This document shows, piece after piece, positions 1 through 9,126 of a DNA stretch of 64,000 nucleotides. The DNA is from Massilia alkalitolerans DSM 17462 (GTDB lineage: Bacteria > Pseudomonadota > Gammaproteobacteria > Burkholderiales > Burkholderiaceae_D). Within the stretch, counting starts at the first letter, position 1; each line of letters opens with the position of its first letter. A program made the position numbers and the translations under genes. Where the stretch lies: NCBI RefSeq assembly GCF_000427785.1, contig NZ_ATYR01000028.1:21671-85670 (forward strand). Reading direction: 5' to 3'. The notes below the pieces were generated by a model. That model saw only the letters and a program-made list of their open reading frames with translations. It made no database searches and was not told where the DNA came from.

Positions 1-1167
1 GACCCGCGCAAGATCATCCGCGACCAGAGCGGCGGCATCGCGGCATCCGGCATCCAGGGCTTCCCGGGCTACACCCCGGGCACCGAAGTGGACGACGGCC
101 GCCACAACACCGCCTACTACGTCGACCTGGAACGCAAGCTTGGGGATGCGCTCTCGCTCGGCGCGGCCCTGCGCCATGAACGCTATTCGGACTTCGGCAA
201 CACCACCATCGGCAAGCTGAGCCTGCGCTACGACCCGTCGCGCACGATCGGCCTGCGTGCCAGCGCCTCGACCGGTTTCCGTGCGCCGGGCGTGCAGCAG
301 AAGTTCTACAGCTCGGTGTCGACCAACCTGAACGCCGCCGGCGTGCTGACCGAAACCCTGACCGCGCGCGAGAACAGCGCCGTGACCCGCGCCTTCGGCA
401 TCGCCCCGCTGCAGGAAGAGACCTCGAAGAGCGCCAGCATCGGCATGATCCTGCGCCCGACGAACAACTTCTCCGTGACGGCCGACCTGTACCGCACCAA
501 CATCGACGACCGCATCGTGTTCTCGTCGAACATCGCGCCGGAGTCGGGCCCGTGCACCACGGCCGCCACCTGCCCGATCCGGGCCATCCTCGACCCGCTG
601 CGCGTGGGCCAGGCGCAGTTCTTCACCAATGCGATCGACACCAGCACCACCGGCTTCGATCTGGTGGCCCAGCACACCACCCGCGGCCAGGGTTCGACCC
701 TGGTGCTGTCCGGCCAGCTCGGCTTCAACCGCACCAAGGTGAAGGACCGCCATTCGCAGTCCTCGGTCTTGACGGGCGCCCAGTTGTTCGACGACACCCA
801 GGTGACGCTGATCGAGAAGGGCCAGCCGCGCCAGCACCACGTGGTGGCCGCCGACTACACGGTCGGCCAGTGGAATGCGACGGCGCGCGCGAACTACTTC
901 GGCGAGGTGGAAGGCCAGGGCTTCACGCCGGGCTTCATCCAGACCTGGTCGGCGAAGTGGATCGTGGACCTGACCGGGCGCTACAACTTCACCAGGAAGC
1001 TGAGCCTGACGGCGGGTGTCAACAACCTGTTCGACACCTATCCGACCAGGTGGGACCCGGTCAAGGCGGCGCCCTTTCCGCAACTGGGCTTTACGCACTG
1101 CTGGGAAACTTGCCCGTTCGGGATCAATGGCCGGTCGTACTACGTGAAGGCGGATTACGCGTTCTGA
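1..1167 (+). CDS. TonB-dependent outer-membrane receptor, C-terminal part
   Basis: The reading frame is open from the first base of the window, so the N-terminus (signal peptide, TonB box, plug) lies outside it. What remains is about 388 residues of alternating aromatic beta-strands typical of a TonB receptor barrel, such as NNFSVTADLYR, GFNRTKVKDR and SLTAGVNNLFD. It ends in GRSYYVKADYAF with the terminal Phe that signals barrel insertion. The family imports siderophores, cobalamin, oligosaccharides or peptides using proton-motive force passed on by TonB; the substrate cannot be told from the C-terminal part. A TonB protein lies in the same window at 49241-49906 but is far away. The gene is convergent with the diguanylate cyclase that follows. 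Confidence 0.9.
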   Translation, partial: DPRKIIRDQSGGIAASGIQGFPGYTPGTEVDDGRHNTAYYVDLERKLGDALSLGAALRHERYSDFGNTTIGKLSLRYDPSRTIGLRASASTGFRAPGVQQKFYSSVSTNLNAAGVLTETLTARENSAVTRAFGIAPLQEETSKSASIGMILRPTNNFSVTADLYRTNIDDRIVFSSNIAPESGPCTTAATCPIRAILDPLRVGQAQFFTNAIDTSTTGFDLVAQHTTRGQGSTLVLSGQLGFNRTKVKDRHSQSSVLTGAQLFDDTQVTLIEKGQPRQHHVVAADYTVGQWNATARANYFGEVEGQGFTPGFIQTWSAKWIVDLTGRYNFTRKLSLTAGVNNLFDTYPTRWDPVKAAPFPQLGFTHCWETCPFGINGRSYYVKADYAF

Positions 1168-1232
1168 GCCGAGGCTGCGGCCCCGACCTGTGCTTGCCGC
1201 AGGTCGAGGATGCATCATCTGGAAGCGGCGGC

Positions 1233-2627
1233 TCAGTGCGCCGATGCGCGTTCGCCGTCGAACGCGTGGACACGGTCGCGTCCGCTAGCCTTTGCGTTGT
1301 ACAGCTCCCGGTCGGCATGCTTGATCACGATCCCGATCTCGTCCCCATTGCAATGCTGGGCGACCCCGAACGAGGCGGTGACGGCCAGTCCAGCCGGCCA
1401 GTCTTGCCGGTGCAGCGCTTCGCGCAAGGATTCGGCGACCAGCTTGGCCTGGTCGCCCCTCGTCATCGGACAGATGATCAGGAATTCCTCCCCGCCCCAA
1501 CGCACCAGTTGGTCCGACGAGCGCACGCCGGACCGGACCACCTGAGCGAACTTGCGCAACACTTCGTCACCGACGTCGTGACCGTGACGGTCGTTGATCA
1601 TTTTGAAATGATCGATGTCGATGAAGATGACCGACATCGGATCAGCCATCAGTGTCGACGTACTGATCAACACCGCGCGCAAGCCCTGGCGGTTCAGTAC
1701 GCCGGTCAGTGGATCGATATGGGCCTGGCTGGCCAGCTCCTGGGCTTCCAGTTCCAGCGCACGGTTGATTTCTCCGAGCTGCTTCAAGGCCGCGTCGCTT
1801 TCGCGGAGTTGCTTGCGTAGTGTCATGGCGGCAGCCAATGGCCAGCTGACCGCGAACAGGATCCACATGACGACCAAGCCGATCAGCAAGGTATTCTGGC
1901 TGATCATTTTCCCGTGCAAGCGGATGGCGCGAATGTCATACAGGTGCTCGCCCGCTGCCACGCCGGCTGGCGTCGACAGTTCCAGGCGAACGATGTTGTC
2001 GATGCGTGTGGACGAGTGCTCGAGAGGCGGTTTGGCGAGCTCTTTCCACCATTGGGCGACAACGAACCAGGAGGTCGGAACGAACAGCGATTCATTTGCC
2101 GGGATGTCAATGGCGTCGACCTGGTTGATCTTGTAGGTCTGCCATTGGCTCGATACCGTGAATCCCTCTTCGGAATTAACAAGCATCATGCCGAGCCTTG
2201 CAGGACCAGCTCCTTGATACGCAATATCGAGCGTGATATGACTTATCCGAGTCATGTCGATACCCTGGCTTACCGAACGTTCGAGGATCACATTCAGTTT
2301 GCAATATGGCCAGTCGGCCACCTTGACTATCCTGCAACGAAATAGCGCATGACCGCCGTTGCGCTCGATGCTGGCCTCCGACTTGCCGCTGGATATCCGG
2401 TCGTCCTCTGCATACAGTTCGAAATGCGGATCGATAATGTCGACGACACGCTCCATCCCGTAGTGCTGCCAGCACAGCAAGGCCATAGTCACCAGCAGCA
2501 ATGCAATGAAGGAGGTACGCGCGAGAGTGGAAACTTGCGCAAGATTGAGAACGAAAGAATCTCTAGCGGACATACGTATTTGTCGAAAAAGCCGGGCGCT
2601 ACCGAAACCGATAAGCCAAAAAGACAA
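1233..2627 (-). CDS. Membrane-anchored GGDEF diguanylate cyclase
   Basis: Predicted to make cyclic di-GMP from two GTP at the inner membrane. An N-terminal membrane segment (about residues 37-55), a periplasmic region of about 180 residues with no sensor domain I recognise, and a second membrane segment (about 250-275) are followed by a linker helix and a GGDEF domain. The active-site loop reads GGEEF (about 378-382), a catalytically competent variant. An RSSD sequence sits five residues before it, the position of the inhibitory I-site, so product inhibition is likely. The upstream ATG at 2627 gives the longest form; a second ATG at 2573 (MSARDSF) is an equally plausible start because it still precedes the first membrane helix. 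No EAL domain is present. It is tail-to-tail with the receptor gene and appears to be transcribed alone. Confidence 0.88.
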   Translation of the reverse strand: MSFWLIGFGSARLFRQIRMSARDSFVLNLAQVSTLARTSFIALLLVTMALLCWQHYGMERVVDIIDPHFELYAEDDRISSGKSEASIERNGGHALFRCRIVKVADWPYCKLNVILERSVSQGIDMTRISHITLDIAYQGAGPARLGMMLVNSEEGFTVSSQWQTYKINQVDAIDIPANESLFVPTSWFVVAQWWKELAKPPLEHSSTRIDNIVRLELSTPAGVAAGEHLYDIRAIRLHGKMISQNTLLIGLVVMWILFAVSWPLAAAMTLRKQLRESDAALKQLGEINRALELEAQELASQAHIDPLTGVLNRQGLRAVLISTSTLMADPMSVIFIDIDHFKMINDRHGHDVGDEVLRKFAQVVRSGVRSSDQLVRWGGEEFLIICPMTRGDQAKLVAESLREALHRQDWPAGLAVTASFGVAQHCNGDEIGIVIKHADRELYNAKASGRDRVHAFDGERASAH

Positions 2628-2740
2628 ATAGTATGTGTGTTATTTCCATGTGGCAATGCATGTTGCCATTTTTGCGTATTTATGCCGCATGCCGTTGCGT
2701 AGGCACCACCCTTTGTCCGAGCAGAGGAGGCGATGTTTCC

Positions 2741-4633
2741 TTATTTGAAGGCGTCTTGTTTGCCTTTGAACCATTGGGCAAGACCGGCGACAAACTCCGG
2801 GAGATGGTCTTTGTCAGGTGTCCGCAGCGCGTGCCCGGCCTTGGGATACTCGATGAACGTGAAGTTTTTATTGGGGCGTGCAGCGAAATAGTCGCGCAGC
2901 TTGCGGCCTGATTCGATCGGGACGCTGTCGTCTTTTTCGCCCATGGCGGCGACGATCGGGATAGTCAAAGCCGCGTAGGCCGACAGCGGATCGTAGAACA
3001 GGTGCGAACTCCAGTAGCGATACGAGTTGCCGAAGAACTCCTTGTCGACGTTGTGCGGATCCGCCTTGATGGCAGCATAGGTCTGGAGTAACTGCTCGCG
3101 CGTGAACAGCGTTGCATAGGGCGCGACGCCACGCGCGTTAAAGATCAGGAATTCTTCGCTTTGCGGCAGGCCGCCGCTGCCACCCGTGGCAAGCCAACCA
3201 ATTTTCGCGCTACGCGCAGCAACGATCGGGGCGACCATGCCGCCTTCGGAGAAGCCAAGGATTGCCAGCTTGCGCGCCGCAAGCGCCTTCAGGCGGGGCT
3301 CCTTGTCGATGAATGCCAGTGCGTCCTCGACCCGGCGCTCCAGGAAATCCGCGCGGCGATAGGCCGCCGAACAACGCGTGCCATCGTCGCCCTTCTCGAT
3401 GCCGGCTTTTTCAAGGAAGTAGACATCGACAGGCGCCGGGTAGCGCTGGAAGAAGGAGGGAACGCGCTGGCCGAACGCGCGGCAACCAGATCCGCTGATC
3501 AGGAGGATGGGAACCGCATTTTCAGCAGCCCCGGCATCATGCAAGCGGAAATAGCGGCGCTGCTGGCCGTCGATCTGCACCGTTCCCTCGTCGAGCCTGT
3601 GTTCGGCTGGGATCTCGAGGACTTCCAGCACCCGGCTCGCGCCTACTCCCACCTTTTCACCGCCACCCATCAGGAAGATGCGGTTGCCGACGACAGCCGC
3701 GCCATGTCCGTGCCGTGGCGTCGGCATGGCCGGCAGGGCCGACCAGCGGTCCGTCTTGGGATCGTAGACCCAGGCATCGGGAAACACCTTGCTGGCCGGG
3801 ACGAACTGTTCGCCGCCGAAGGCATACAGCTTGCCGTCGTAGGCGGCCGCAGCCAGGCCGCCCTGGGCCTGCGGCATCGGCGCCCTGGTCTCCCAGCGCT
3901 TTGTGGCCGGATCGTAGACCTCCAGCGTCGCCAGATTGACCGGGCGCTGCCTGCCATCGGCCTGCTCCATCATTTGGCGGCCGCCCACCACATAGATCTT
4001 GTCGTCGATGACGGCGGCGGCGGCGCTGTTGCGCGCGCTTGGCGCGTCGGGAATGCGCTCCCAGCGCTTGGTGCGCGTGTCCAGCGCCTCGCCTCGGGCG
4101 GTATCCGCGTGGGCGTTGATGTGGGCCGCCTCCACGCTGGTCGGGACACGCCCGCCGATGAAGTAGATCCTGTCCTTGACGGTAGCGACCACGCCTTCGG
4201 CCCGCGGCTGCGGCAGCGACGGGCCGGCCGACCACCGGTTGGCCTGGGCGTCGTAGACGAACACGGTCGCATGGGCGCGCCAGTCCGGAATGGCGCCGGA
4301 GAAGCCGCCGATGCCGTAGATCCTGCCGCCGGCCTCGGCCAAGGCGATATGGTGCCGGCCTTCCGGCAAGGGCGCGAGCGTGGTCCAGCGGCCCGCTTTC
4401 ACGTCGTAGGCTTCGACATGGTCGGTGAAGCCCGGCGGCTGCGAGAGCACCCCACCTGCCACGATGATCCTGTCGCCCAGCACGGCGGGATAGATTTCCT
4501 GCCGCGCGATGGCGGCGTCGGGAGCCCGGGACCAGCGCACTGCCGGCGTCGCGTCGGCGACTGCCTGCGCCGCGGCTTGATATGGGGTGGCAAGCAGGGC
4601 CACGGCCAGCACGGCCGGCAGCATCGACTTCAC
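2741..4633 (-). CDS. Secreted kelch-repeat / alpha-beta hydrolase fusion protein
   Basis: About 630 residues. A signal peptide (VKSMLPAVLAVALLATP...AAAQA) is followed by kelch-type repeats (about 30-390) with recurring GG...VYDP...W motifs, i.e. a beta-propeller. An alpha/beta hydrolase domain then runs to the end. It carries the nucleophile elbow GFSEGG (Ser about 462), a candidate acid in GEKDDSVP (about 568) and His in KAGHAL (about 601), so the triad looks complete. I chose the GTG at 4633 because AAGGAG sits 5-6 bases upstream; an ATG nine bases further in is the alternative. It is the last gene of the tldD-moxR operon, starting 14 bp after the preceding stop. The propeller may bind substrate or a partner for the hydrolase (inference). 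Substrate unknown. Confidence 0.82.
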   Translation of the reverse strand: MKSMLPAVLAVALLATPYQAAAQAVADATPAVRWSRAPDAAIARQEIYPAVLGDRIIVAGGVLSQPPGFTDHVEAYDVKAGRWTTLAPLPEGRHHIALAEAGGRIYGIGGFSGAIPDWRAHATVFVYDAQANRWSAGPSLPQPRAEGVVATVKDRIYFIGGRVPTSVEAAHINAHADTARGEALDTRTKRWERIPDAPSARNSAAAAVIDDKIYVVGGRQMMEQADGRQRPVNLATLEVYDPATKRWETRAPMPQAQGGLAAAAYDGKLYAFGGEQFVPASKVFPDAWVYDPKTDRWSALPAMPTPRHGHGAAVVGNRIFLMGGGEKVGVGASRVLEVLEIPAEHRLDEGTVQIDGQQRRYFRLHDAGAAENAVPILLISGSGCRAFGQRVPSFFQRYPAPVDVYFLEKAGIEKGDDGTRCSAAYRRADFLERRVEDALAFIDKEPRLKALAARKLAILGFSEGGMVAPIVAARSAKIGWLATGGSGGLPQSEEFLIFNARGVAPYATLFTREQLLQTYAAIKADPHNVDKEFFGNSYRYWSSHLFYDPLSAYAALTIPIVAAMGEKDDSVPIESGRKLRDYFAARPNKNFTFIEYPKAGHALRTPDKDHLPEFVAGLAQWFKGKQDAFK

Positions 4634-4647
4634 TTTGTCTCCTTCGA

Positions 4648-6177
4648 TCAGCGGCGCTCGCGCCACCAGAGCAGCAGCATCGCCAGGGTGAACGCGAGCG
4701 CGAACGGCCAGGCCGGGAAGGCACGTGCGGCGCCCGCCAATGCAGTCGCCGGCGTACGCGCGGCATAGCGCGCGGTGGCATCGCGCCGCTGCGCCGCCTG
4801 CCATTGCGGCCAGTCGCCCGGCGCGTAGACGTAGACCGCATGCGTGCCCGCCTTCGCATCCTCTACCCGCAGCCAGCCCGACCGCTCCGGCCAGACGGCC
4901 ACGCAGGCGGCATCGACACGCGGCGACCAGGTGCGCGTGAGTTTCAGGTCGGGGAAGGATACGTCACCCTTCACGCCGCGTGCGCACAGCTCCATGCGCT
5001 GGCCCGGCAGCGGCAGTTCTTCCGGCTCCAACCATTCGACTTCTTTCGACACGTCGATGCCCACGCGGTCCAGCACGCCCTGCCACCACAGCGCCAGCGC
5101 CTGCGGTTCAGTGATCGCATGGCGGTGCCATTCGGCGGCGCCGAGCCAGGCGATGCGGCCCTTTTGCCAGCTGCGGGTCCACACCATGTCGTCCGCGCCA
5201 AGCCACTCGCCGGCGTCACGCGCGGCGGGGTTCAGCCGCGCCACCGGCATCTCCAGCGGCGCGTCGATCTTCTTGTCCGCCGGCTGCGGCAGCAAGCGCA
5301 AGCCCAGGGTGCGCGACCAGATGCCCGGGTCGTTGGCGTTCGCACCCAGCACCAGGAGCGGCAGGCCGCCGGCAACGCGGCCCAGCAGCGCCGAGCGTTC
5401 CGCGCTGCTTGCACGCTCGAACCAGGCGGCATCGATCACCAGCAGGTTCGGCGCCTTCATCTCGGCCAGAGGCAGTTCGGTGCGCGTGATGGCGCGGCCC
5501 AGCACCACCTGCCAGTCGAGCAGCGCACCGCTGCCGGCCAGCAGCTCGTTCAGCGCGCGCAGGTCGAAGGACGGCGCGCCGAAGCGGCCCTGCACCTGCA
5601 GGATGTTCGGTTCCCTGATGGTCAAGGGCACCGGACCTTCGGCGATGGTCTTGCCGGCGCCATCCAGCAGGCGCGCCCTGAGCACAAGACGCTCGGCCAG
5701 CGGCGGCACCCAGTTCACCACCAGGTCGCCGGTGCCGCGCGCATCGGCGATCACCTGGCCGTTCTCGGCCAGCAGCTGCAGGCGTGCATCTGTCTTATCG
5801 TCACGCTGCACCCGGAGCGTGAACGTACGGCCGAGCGCCAGCTGGCGCGGGTAATGCAGGCGCAGGGTGCCGCCTTCCGGGCGCTGCCACTGCAGCGGCA
5901 GCGCGGGCAGGTCGTTCCACTGGGCGGCGCGCAGGCCGTCGCCGTTCACTGCAAAGGCGCGCACGCCCTCCAATGCCGGCGCAGGCGCGGCTGGATCGAG
6001 CGTAAGGGTTCGGCCTGCATCGCCCGGCATGCGGATGCCGGCCGCGAACAGGCCGAGCGCCGCCGCGGCGACCAGCACCAGCAGCGCGTCGATGAATTTT
6101 CGGCGCCAGGCGTAGAGGCTGGCGCTGGCGATGCCCGCAAGGCCAATCAGGGCCAGCATCAGGTTGGTGCTCATCAT
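4648..6177 (-). CDS. Membrane protein of the MoxR operon, function unknown
   Basis: 509 residues. Two hydrophobic segments at the N-terminus (about 6-22 and 29-47) and one at the very C-terminus (about 487-505, ending LLLWWRERR) frame a large, presumably periplasmic, beta-rich region. This two-helix start and single-helix end is the architecture of proteins that accompany BatA/DUF58/MoxR genes. The central part contains a stretch (about 190-330) resembling a class I glutamine-amidotransferase-like fold, but I see no clear catalytic triad. Start and stop overlap the preceding gene in a TAATG junction, so translation is probably coupled. I do not recognise a named family with confidence. Confidence 0.75.
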   Translation of the reverse strand: MMSTNLMLALIGLAGIASASLYAWRRKFIDALLVLVAAAALGLFAAGIRMPGDAGRTLTLDPAAPAPALEGVRAFAVNGDGLRAAQWNDLPALPLQWQRPEGGTLRLHYPRQLALGRTFTLRVQRDDKTDARLQLLAENGQVIADARGTGDLVVNWVPPLAERLVLRARLLDGAGKTIAEGPVPLTIREPNILQVQGRFGAPSFDLRALNELLAGSGALLDWQVVLGRAITRTELPLAEMKAPNLLVIDAAWFERASSAERSALLGRVAGGLPLLVLGANANDPGIWSRTLGLRLLPQPADKKIDAPLEMPVARLNPAARDAGEWLGADDMVWTRSWQKGRIAWLGAAEWHRHAITEPQALALWWQGVLDRVGIDVSKEVEWLEPEELPLPGQRMELCARGVKGDVSFPDLKLTRTWSPRVDAACVAVWPERSGWLRVEDAKAGTHAVYVYAPGDWPQWQAAQRRDATARYAARTPATALAGAARAFPAWPFALAFTLAMLLLWWRERR

Positions 6178-8171
6178 TATTTCGCTCCCTCACGCCAGGA
6201 GCGTATGAAGGGCGTCTCGACCACCGGCCTGGCCTGCAGCAGCACCTGGCCCTGCCCCGCCCCCTGGCGCAGCCAGGCGCGCAGCACCGGACGGCAGGCT
6301 ACACAACCGTCAAGCACGTCCTGGATCGCCTTCTGGGCCGACAGGCGCTGGTCGTCGTCCTGCAGGCGCTCGCGCACCCAGTCGTGGGCGCTGCGGGTCC
6401 ACAGTGCCGGCAGCGGGCCGTCGCCGGACAGCGCCTGCACCAGTTGGCCAAGGTCTTCCGGCACCCGTTTGTCGGCGCCACCCTGTTCGCGGCGGTAGCT
6501 GGCGGTGCCGTCCATGTCGCCGGTCATGCGCTTTTCTTCCTTGATCGGCGGCGGCACGAAGGCGGTCTTGTGCAGGTAGATGCGCTCGGCCTGCTGCAGC
6601 TCCTTGATCGCTTCCAGCGCCTTGTGCTCGGGCGCCAGGGCCACCTTCGGCGTGATCGCGCGCAGCGCCTTCTCGGCATCCCACATCGCCACCAGCGCGC
6701 GGCGCAGCACCTTTTTCGTATCTTCGTCGTACAGCGTGGCGTTCTCGGCCTCGTCGTGGGCGTGGCCATATTCGTGCAGGATGTCCTGGGTGCTTCCCTC
6801 GCCGCGGCCATGGTCGTGGCCGTCGTCCTCGCCGTGTTCTTCCTCGCCATCCGTAAACAGCGAAGATTCCTCGCCCAGGAACTGCCCGTAGCGGCGGCGC
6901 AGCGTGCCCTGGTCGCTGGCGATCTTCTGGCTGCGCTCGATCACCTCGTCCTTGGCGATCTTCTGGGTGCGCATGTCGGCGATCAGCTGCTCGGTATCGA
7001 TGATGATCTGGCGCTGGCTGCGCAGGCTCTGCGGCTTGACCAGCATCGGCATGGCGGCGCTCTCTTCTTCCGCTTCTTCCGCGGGCGCCGGCAGGCGCAG
7101 GGTATAAGTCGGCGACTGCACGGTATGCGGGCGCGCCGCGTTGTCGGTGGCGCGCACGAAGAAATACAGCTCGTCACCCGGCTCCATGCCCAGTTCCGCC
7201 AGCGACCAGTTCTTGGACCAGTTGCGCTGCTTCGGGTCGGGCGAGCCCGGCAAGGGCATCTCTCGGTCGGTGAAGCGGATGTTCTCGCCGCTGCCGCGCG
7301 CCAGCGTCATGTGCAGGGTAGCGCGCTTGATCAGGTAGTCGTCACGCACCTTCACGCCCATGGCGGCGCTGGTCGCCGTATCAAGCAGCTCCTGCACCAT
7401 CTGGGCCGGTGCGGTGATGGTGATTTCCGGCGGCTGGTCGGGAATCACCTTGACCGTATAGCGGTTGCCGCGCCAGCGCCAGAACACGGATTCGGTGGCA
7501 GTCCAGCGGGCGCACGCCTTGCCCGGCTTGAGCACATGGCCGGTACTGAGCTCGATGCTTTCTTCCGCAGCCGACGGGCCCTTCAGGCACCAGGTCATCA
7601 CGGTCTGCTCGGGCACCTGCAGGTCTTTCGGCGCCGATTCGATCGGCGCCACGCCGGTATAGGCCGGCGGCGCGGTACGCACCACCAGCTGGCCCGGTAC
7701 CTGCGCCGCGATCGCCGCCGGCAGCTTGCCCGGTGCGGCGACATCGCCCTGCTGCGGCGCGGCCGTGGCGAACCAGACCGCCGCGGCGGCGGCCACGCTG
7801 CCCAGCAGCCAGGGCACACCAAGCGTCACGCGGCCGCGGGCGATGCCGCGCAGTTGCCGGTTCGCGAGGCTGGCATCGAGGCGCTCGAGGATGCGGCGGC
7901 GCTGCAGCTGGGCGACCGGCGTCGGCGCATGCTCGAGCAGCGCGCTGCTGTCTTCCATCTCCGGGACGGCGCCATCCAGCCAGGACGTCCATTCGATACC
8001 GACACGGCGGCGCAGGATGGCCCAGTCCCAGGCGCACCACATGCTCCAGGCGATCAGGCCCGGCGCGGAGCGGATGAACAGCCACGGCAGCGCACCGGCG
8101 ATCCACAGGGGCAGCCGGCGCAGCTGGGCGGCACGCCAGACGCGTTTGACGATCTCAGCGCCGTCTTGCAT
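6177..8171 (-). CDS. DUF4175-like membrane protein
   Basis: 664 residues. It starts with membrane segments near residues 20-50 and 120-140, followed by a long periplasmic part that includes a PPAYTG motif (about 170-175), as in DUF4175-type proteins, and Ig-like strands. The middle is highly charged and rich in His, Asp and Glu (around 440-470, HGEDDGHDHGRGEG), which could bind metal or simply be a flexible acidic linker. The C-terminal part is helical. It overlaps the 3' end of the BatA-like gene by 17 bp and its stop overlaps the next start, so it belongs to the operon. Role inferred from context only: part of a membrane complex served by the MoxR ATPase. Confidence 0.75.
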   Translation of the reverse strand: MQDGAEIVKRVWRAAQLRRLPLWIAGALPWLFIRSAPGLIAWSMWCAWDWAILRRRVGIEWTSWLDGAVPEMEDSSALLEHAPTPVAQLQRRRILERLDASLANRQLRGIARGRVTLGVPWLLGSVAAAAAVWFATAAPQQGDVAAPGKLPAAIAAQVPGQLVVRTAPPAYTGVAPIESAPKDLQVPEQTVMTWCLKGPSAAEESIELSTGHVLKPGKACARWTATESVFWRWRGNRYTVKVIPDQPPEITITAPAQMVQELLDTATSAAMGVKVRDDYLIKRATLHMTLARGSGENIRFTDREMPLPGSPDPKQRNWSKNWSLAELGMEPGDELYFFVRATDNAARPHTVQSPTYTLRLPAPAEEAEEESAAMPMLVKPQSLRSQRQIIIDTEQLIADMRTQKIAKDEVIERSQKIASDQGTLRRRYGQFLGEESSLFTDGEEEHGEDDGHDHGRGEGSTQDILHEYGHAHDEAENATLYDEDTKKVLRRALVAMWDAEKALRAITPKVALAPEHKALEAIKELQQAERIYLHKTAFVPPPIKEEKRMTGDMDGTASYRREQGGADKRVPEDLGQLVQALSGDGPLPALWTRSAHDWVRERLQDDDQRLSAQKAIQDVLDGCVACRPVLRAWLRQGAGQGQVLLQARPVVETPFIRSWREGAK

Positions 8172-9126
8172 GCGTGAGACTCCTTTCGAGTACGAACAAT
8201 GCCAACAAGGCGGCCATCAGCATGTCGCGCAGCGCGCCGCTCGGTTCCGGCGCACGGGCCGTGCCGGACGCTTCGAACACGCGCGAGGGCGCGGTATGGC
8301 TTGGGGGACCGGCGTGCAGGCGCTGCCAGTTGTCCAGCAGCGTGCGCGCGGCATCCGCCGTCTGCGGCGGCCAGGCTTCGGAATGCCAGACGCGACCACG
8401 TGAACTGTCGGCGTAGCGCAGGCCGTCTACCTGCTGCGCCTTGCCCAACTCGGGGAAGGCGGCGATGTCGGTGACCAGCCACAGCGGTGCGCGCAGCGAT
8501 GCCGGCGGCGCCTCCTTGCGGTCCCAGACGATGAGCGAGGTCGTCGCGCCCGGCGCCGCGTCGATGGCGATTCCTTCCAGGGCGAACACGCGGCGCCACT
8601 GCTCCGGACGCTCGCTGGCGATATGGACGCGGCGCTCGACGCTTTCCGGCTGGCGCGCCAGGGTGCGCAGTTCGATCCTGCGGCCGAACTCCGGCAGCAG
8701 CGCCGGCATCGGCACGTCGCCCAGCACCAGCAGGCGCGCTTCCGGGCGCCACTCGCGCTGGTGGGCGCGCAGCCAGGTGATCGCCTGCTCCGCCGGCATG
8801 CTCAGGCGGTCGGCCTTGGCCAGCCCGGCCTGCGCCGCCTGGGCGTCGGCCCATTCAGGATCGGTACCGTTGGCGACGATCACGGTGTCGCCGCGCCAGG
8901 GCGTGACCGGGTCGGCCAGCCAGGCGATGAGGGTGGCCAGCAGCAGGCAGCGCACCAGCAGCAGGAGGATGTCCTTCCAACGCCATTCGCGGGTCTGGCG
9001 CGGCTCGGCGCACGGCAAGAAACGGCTGGTGGCCAGCAGCTCGGCCTTGTGCTGCTCGCGCTTGCGGCGATGCCACCAGACCGGCAGCAACAGGATCGGT
9101 AATGCGAACCACCACAGCTGGTTCAT
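8155..9126 (-). CDS. BatA-type membrane protein
   Basis: 323 residues. The N-terminus (LWWFALPILLLPVWWHRRKR, then WRWKDILLLLVRCLLLATL) matches the two-helix BatA N-terminal domain, including the usual Asp-Pro after the second helix. The central 200 residues have an alternating alpha/beta pattern like a VWA fold, but no DxSxS metal site is visible. A last hydrophobic helix ends in THARRR. BatA-like proteins sit beside MoxR ATPases and DUF58 proteins in many bacteria and are thought to form membrane complexes. The start ATG overlaps the stop of the DUF58 gene by 4 bp, typical of translational coupling. Confidence 0.82.
   Translation of the reverse strand: MNQLWWFALPILLLPVWWHRRKREQHKAELLATSRFLPCAEPRQTREWRWKDILLLLVRCLLLATLIAWLADPVTPWRGDTVIVANGTDPEWADAQAAQAGLAKADRLSMPAEQAITWLRAHQREWRPEARLLVLGDVPMPALLPEFGRRIELRTLARQPESVERRVHIASERPEQWRRVFALEGIAIDAAPGATTSLIVWDRKEAPPASLRAPLWLVTDIAAFPELGKAQQVDGLRYADSSRGRVWHSEAWPPQTADAARTLLDNWQRLHAGPPSHTAPSRVFEASGTARAPEPSGALRDMLMAALLALFVLERSLTHARRR

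Noticed and set aside
1184..1206. Hairpin CGACCTG...CAGGTCG after the TonB-dependent receptor as a terminator
   Set aside because: No T-run follows on either strand and the loop is long; not strong enough to list.
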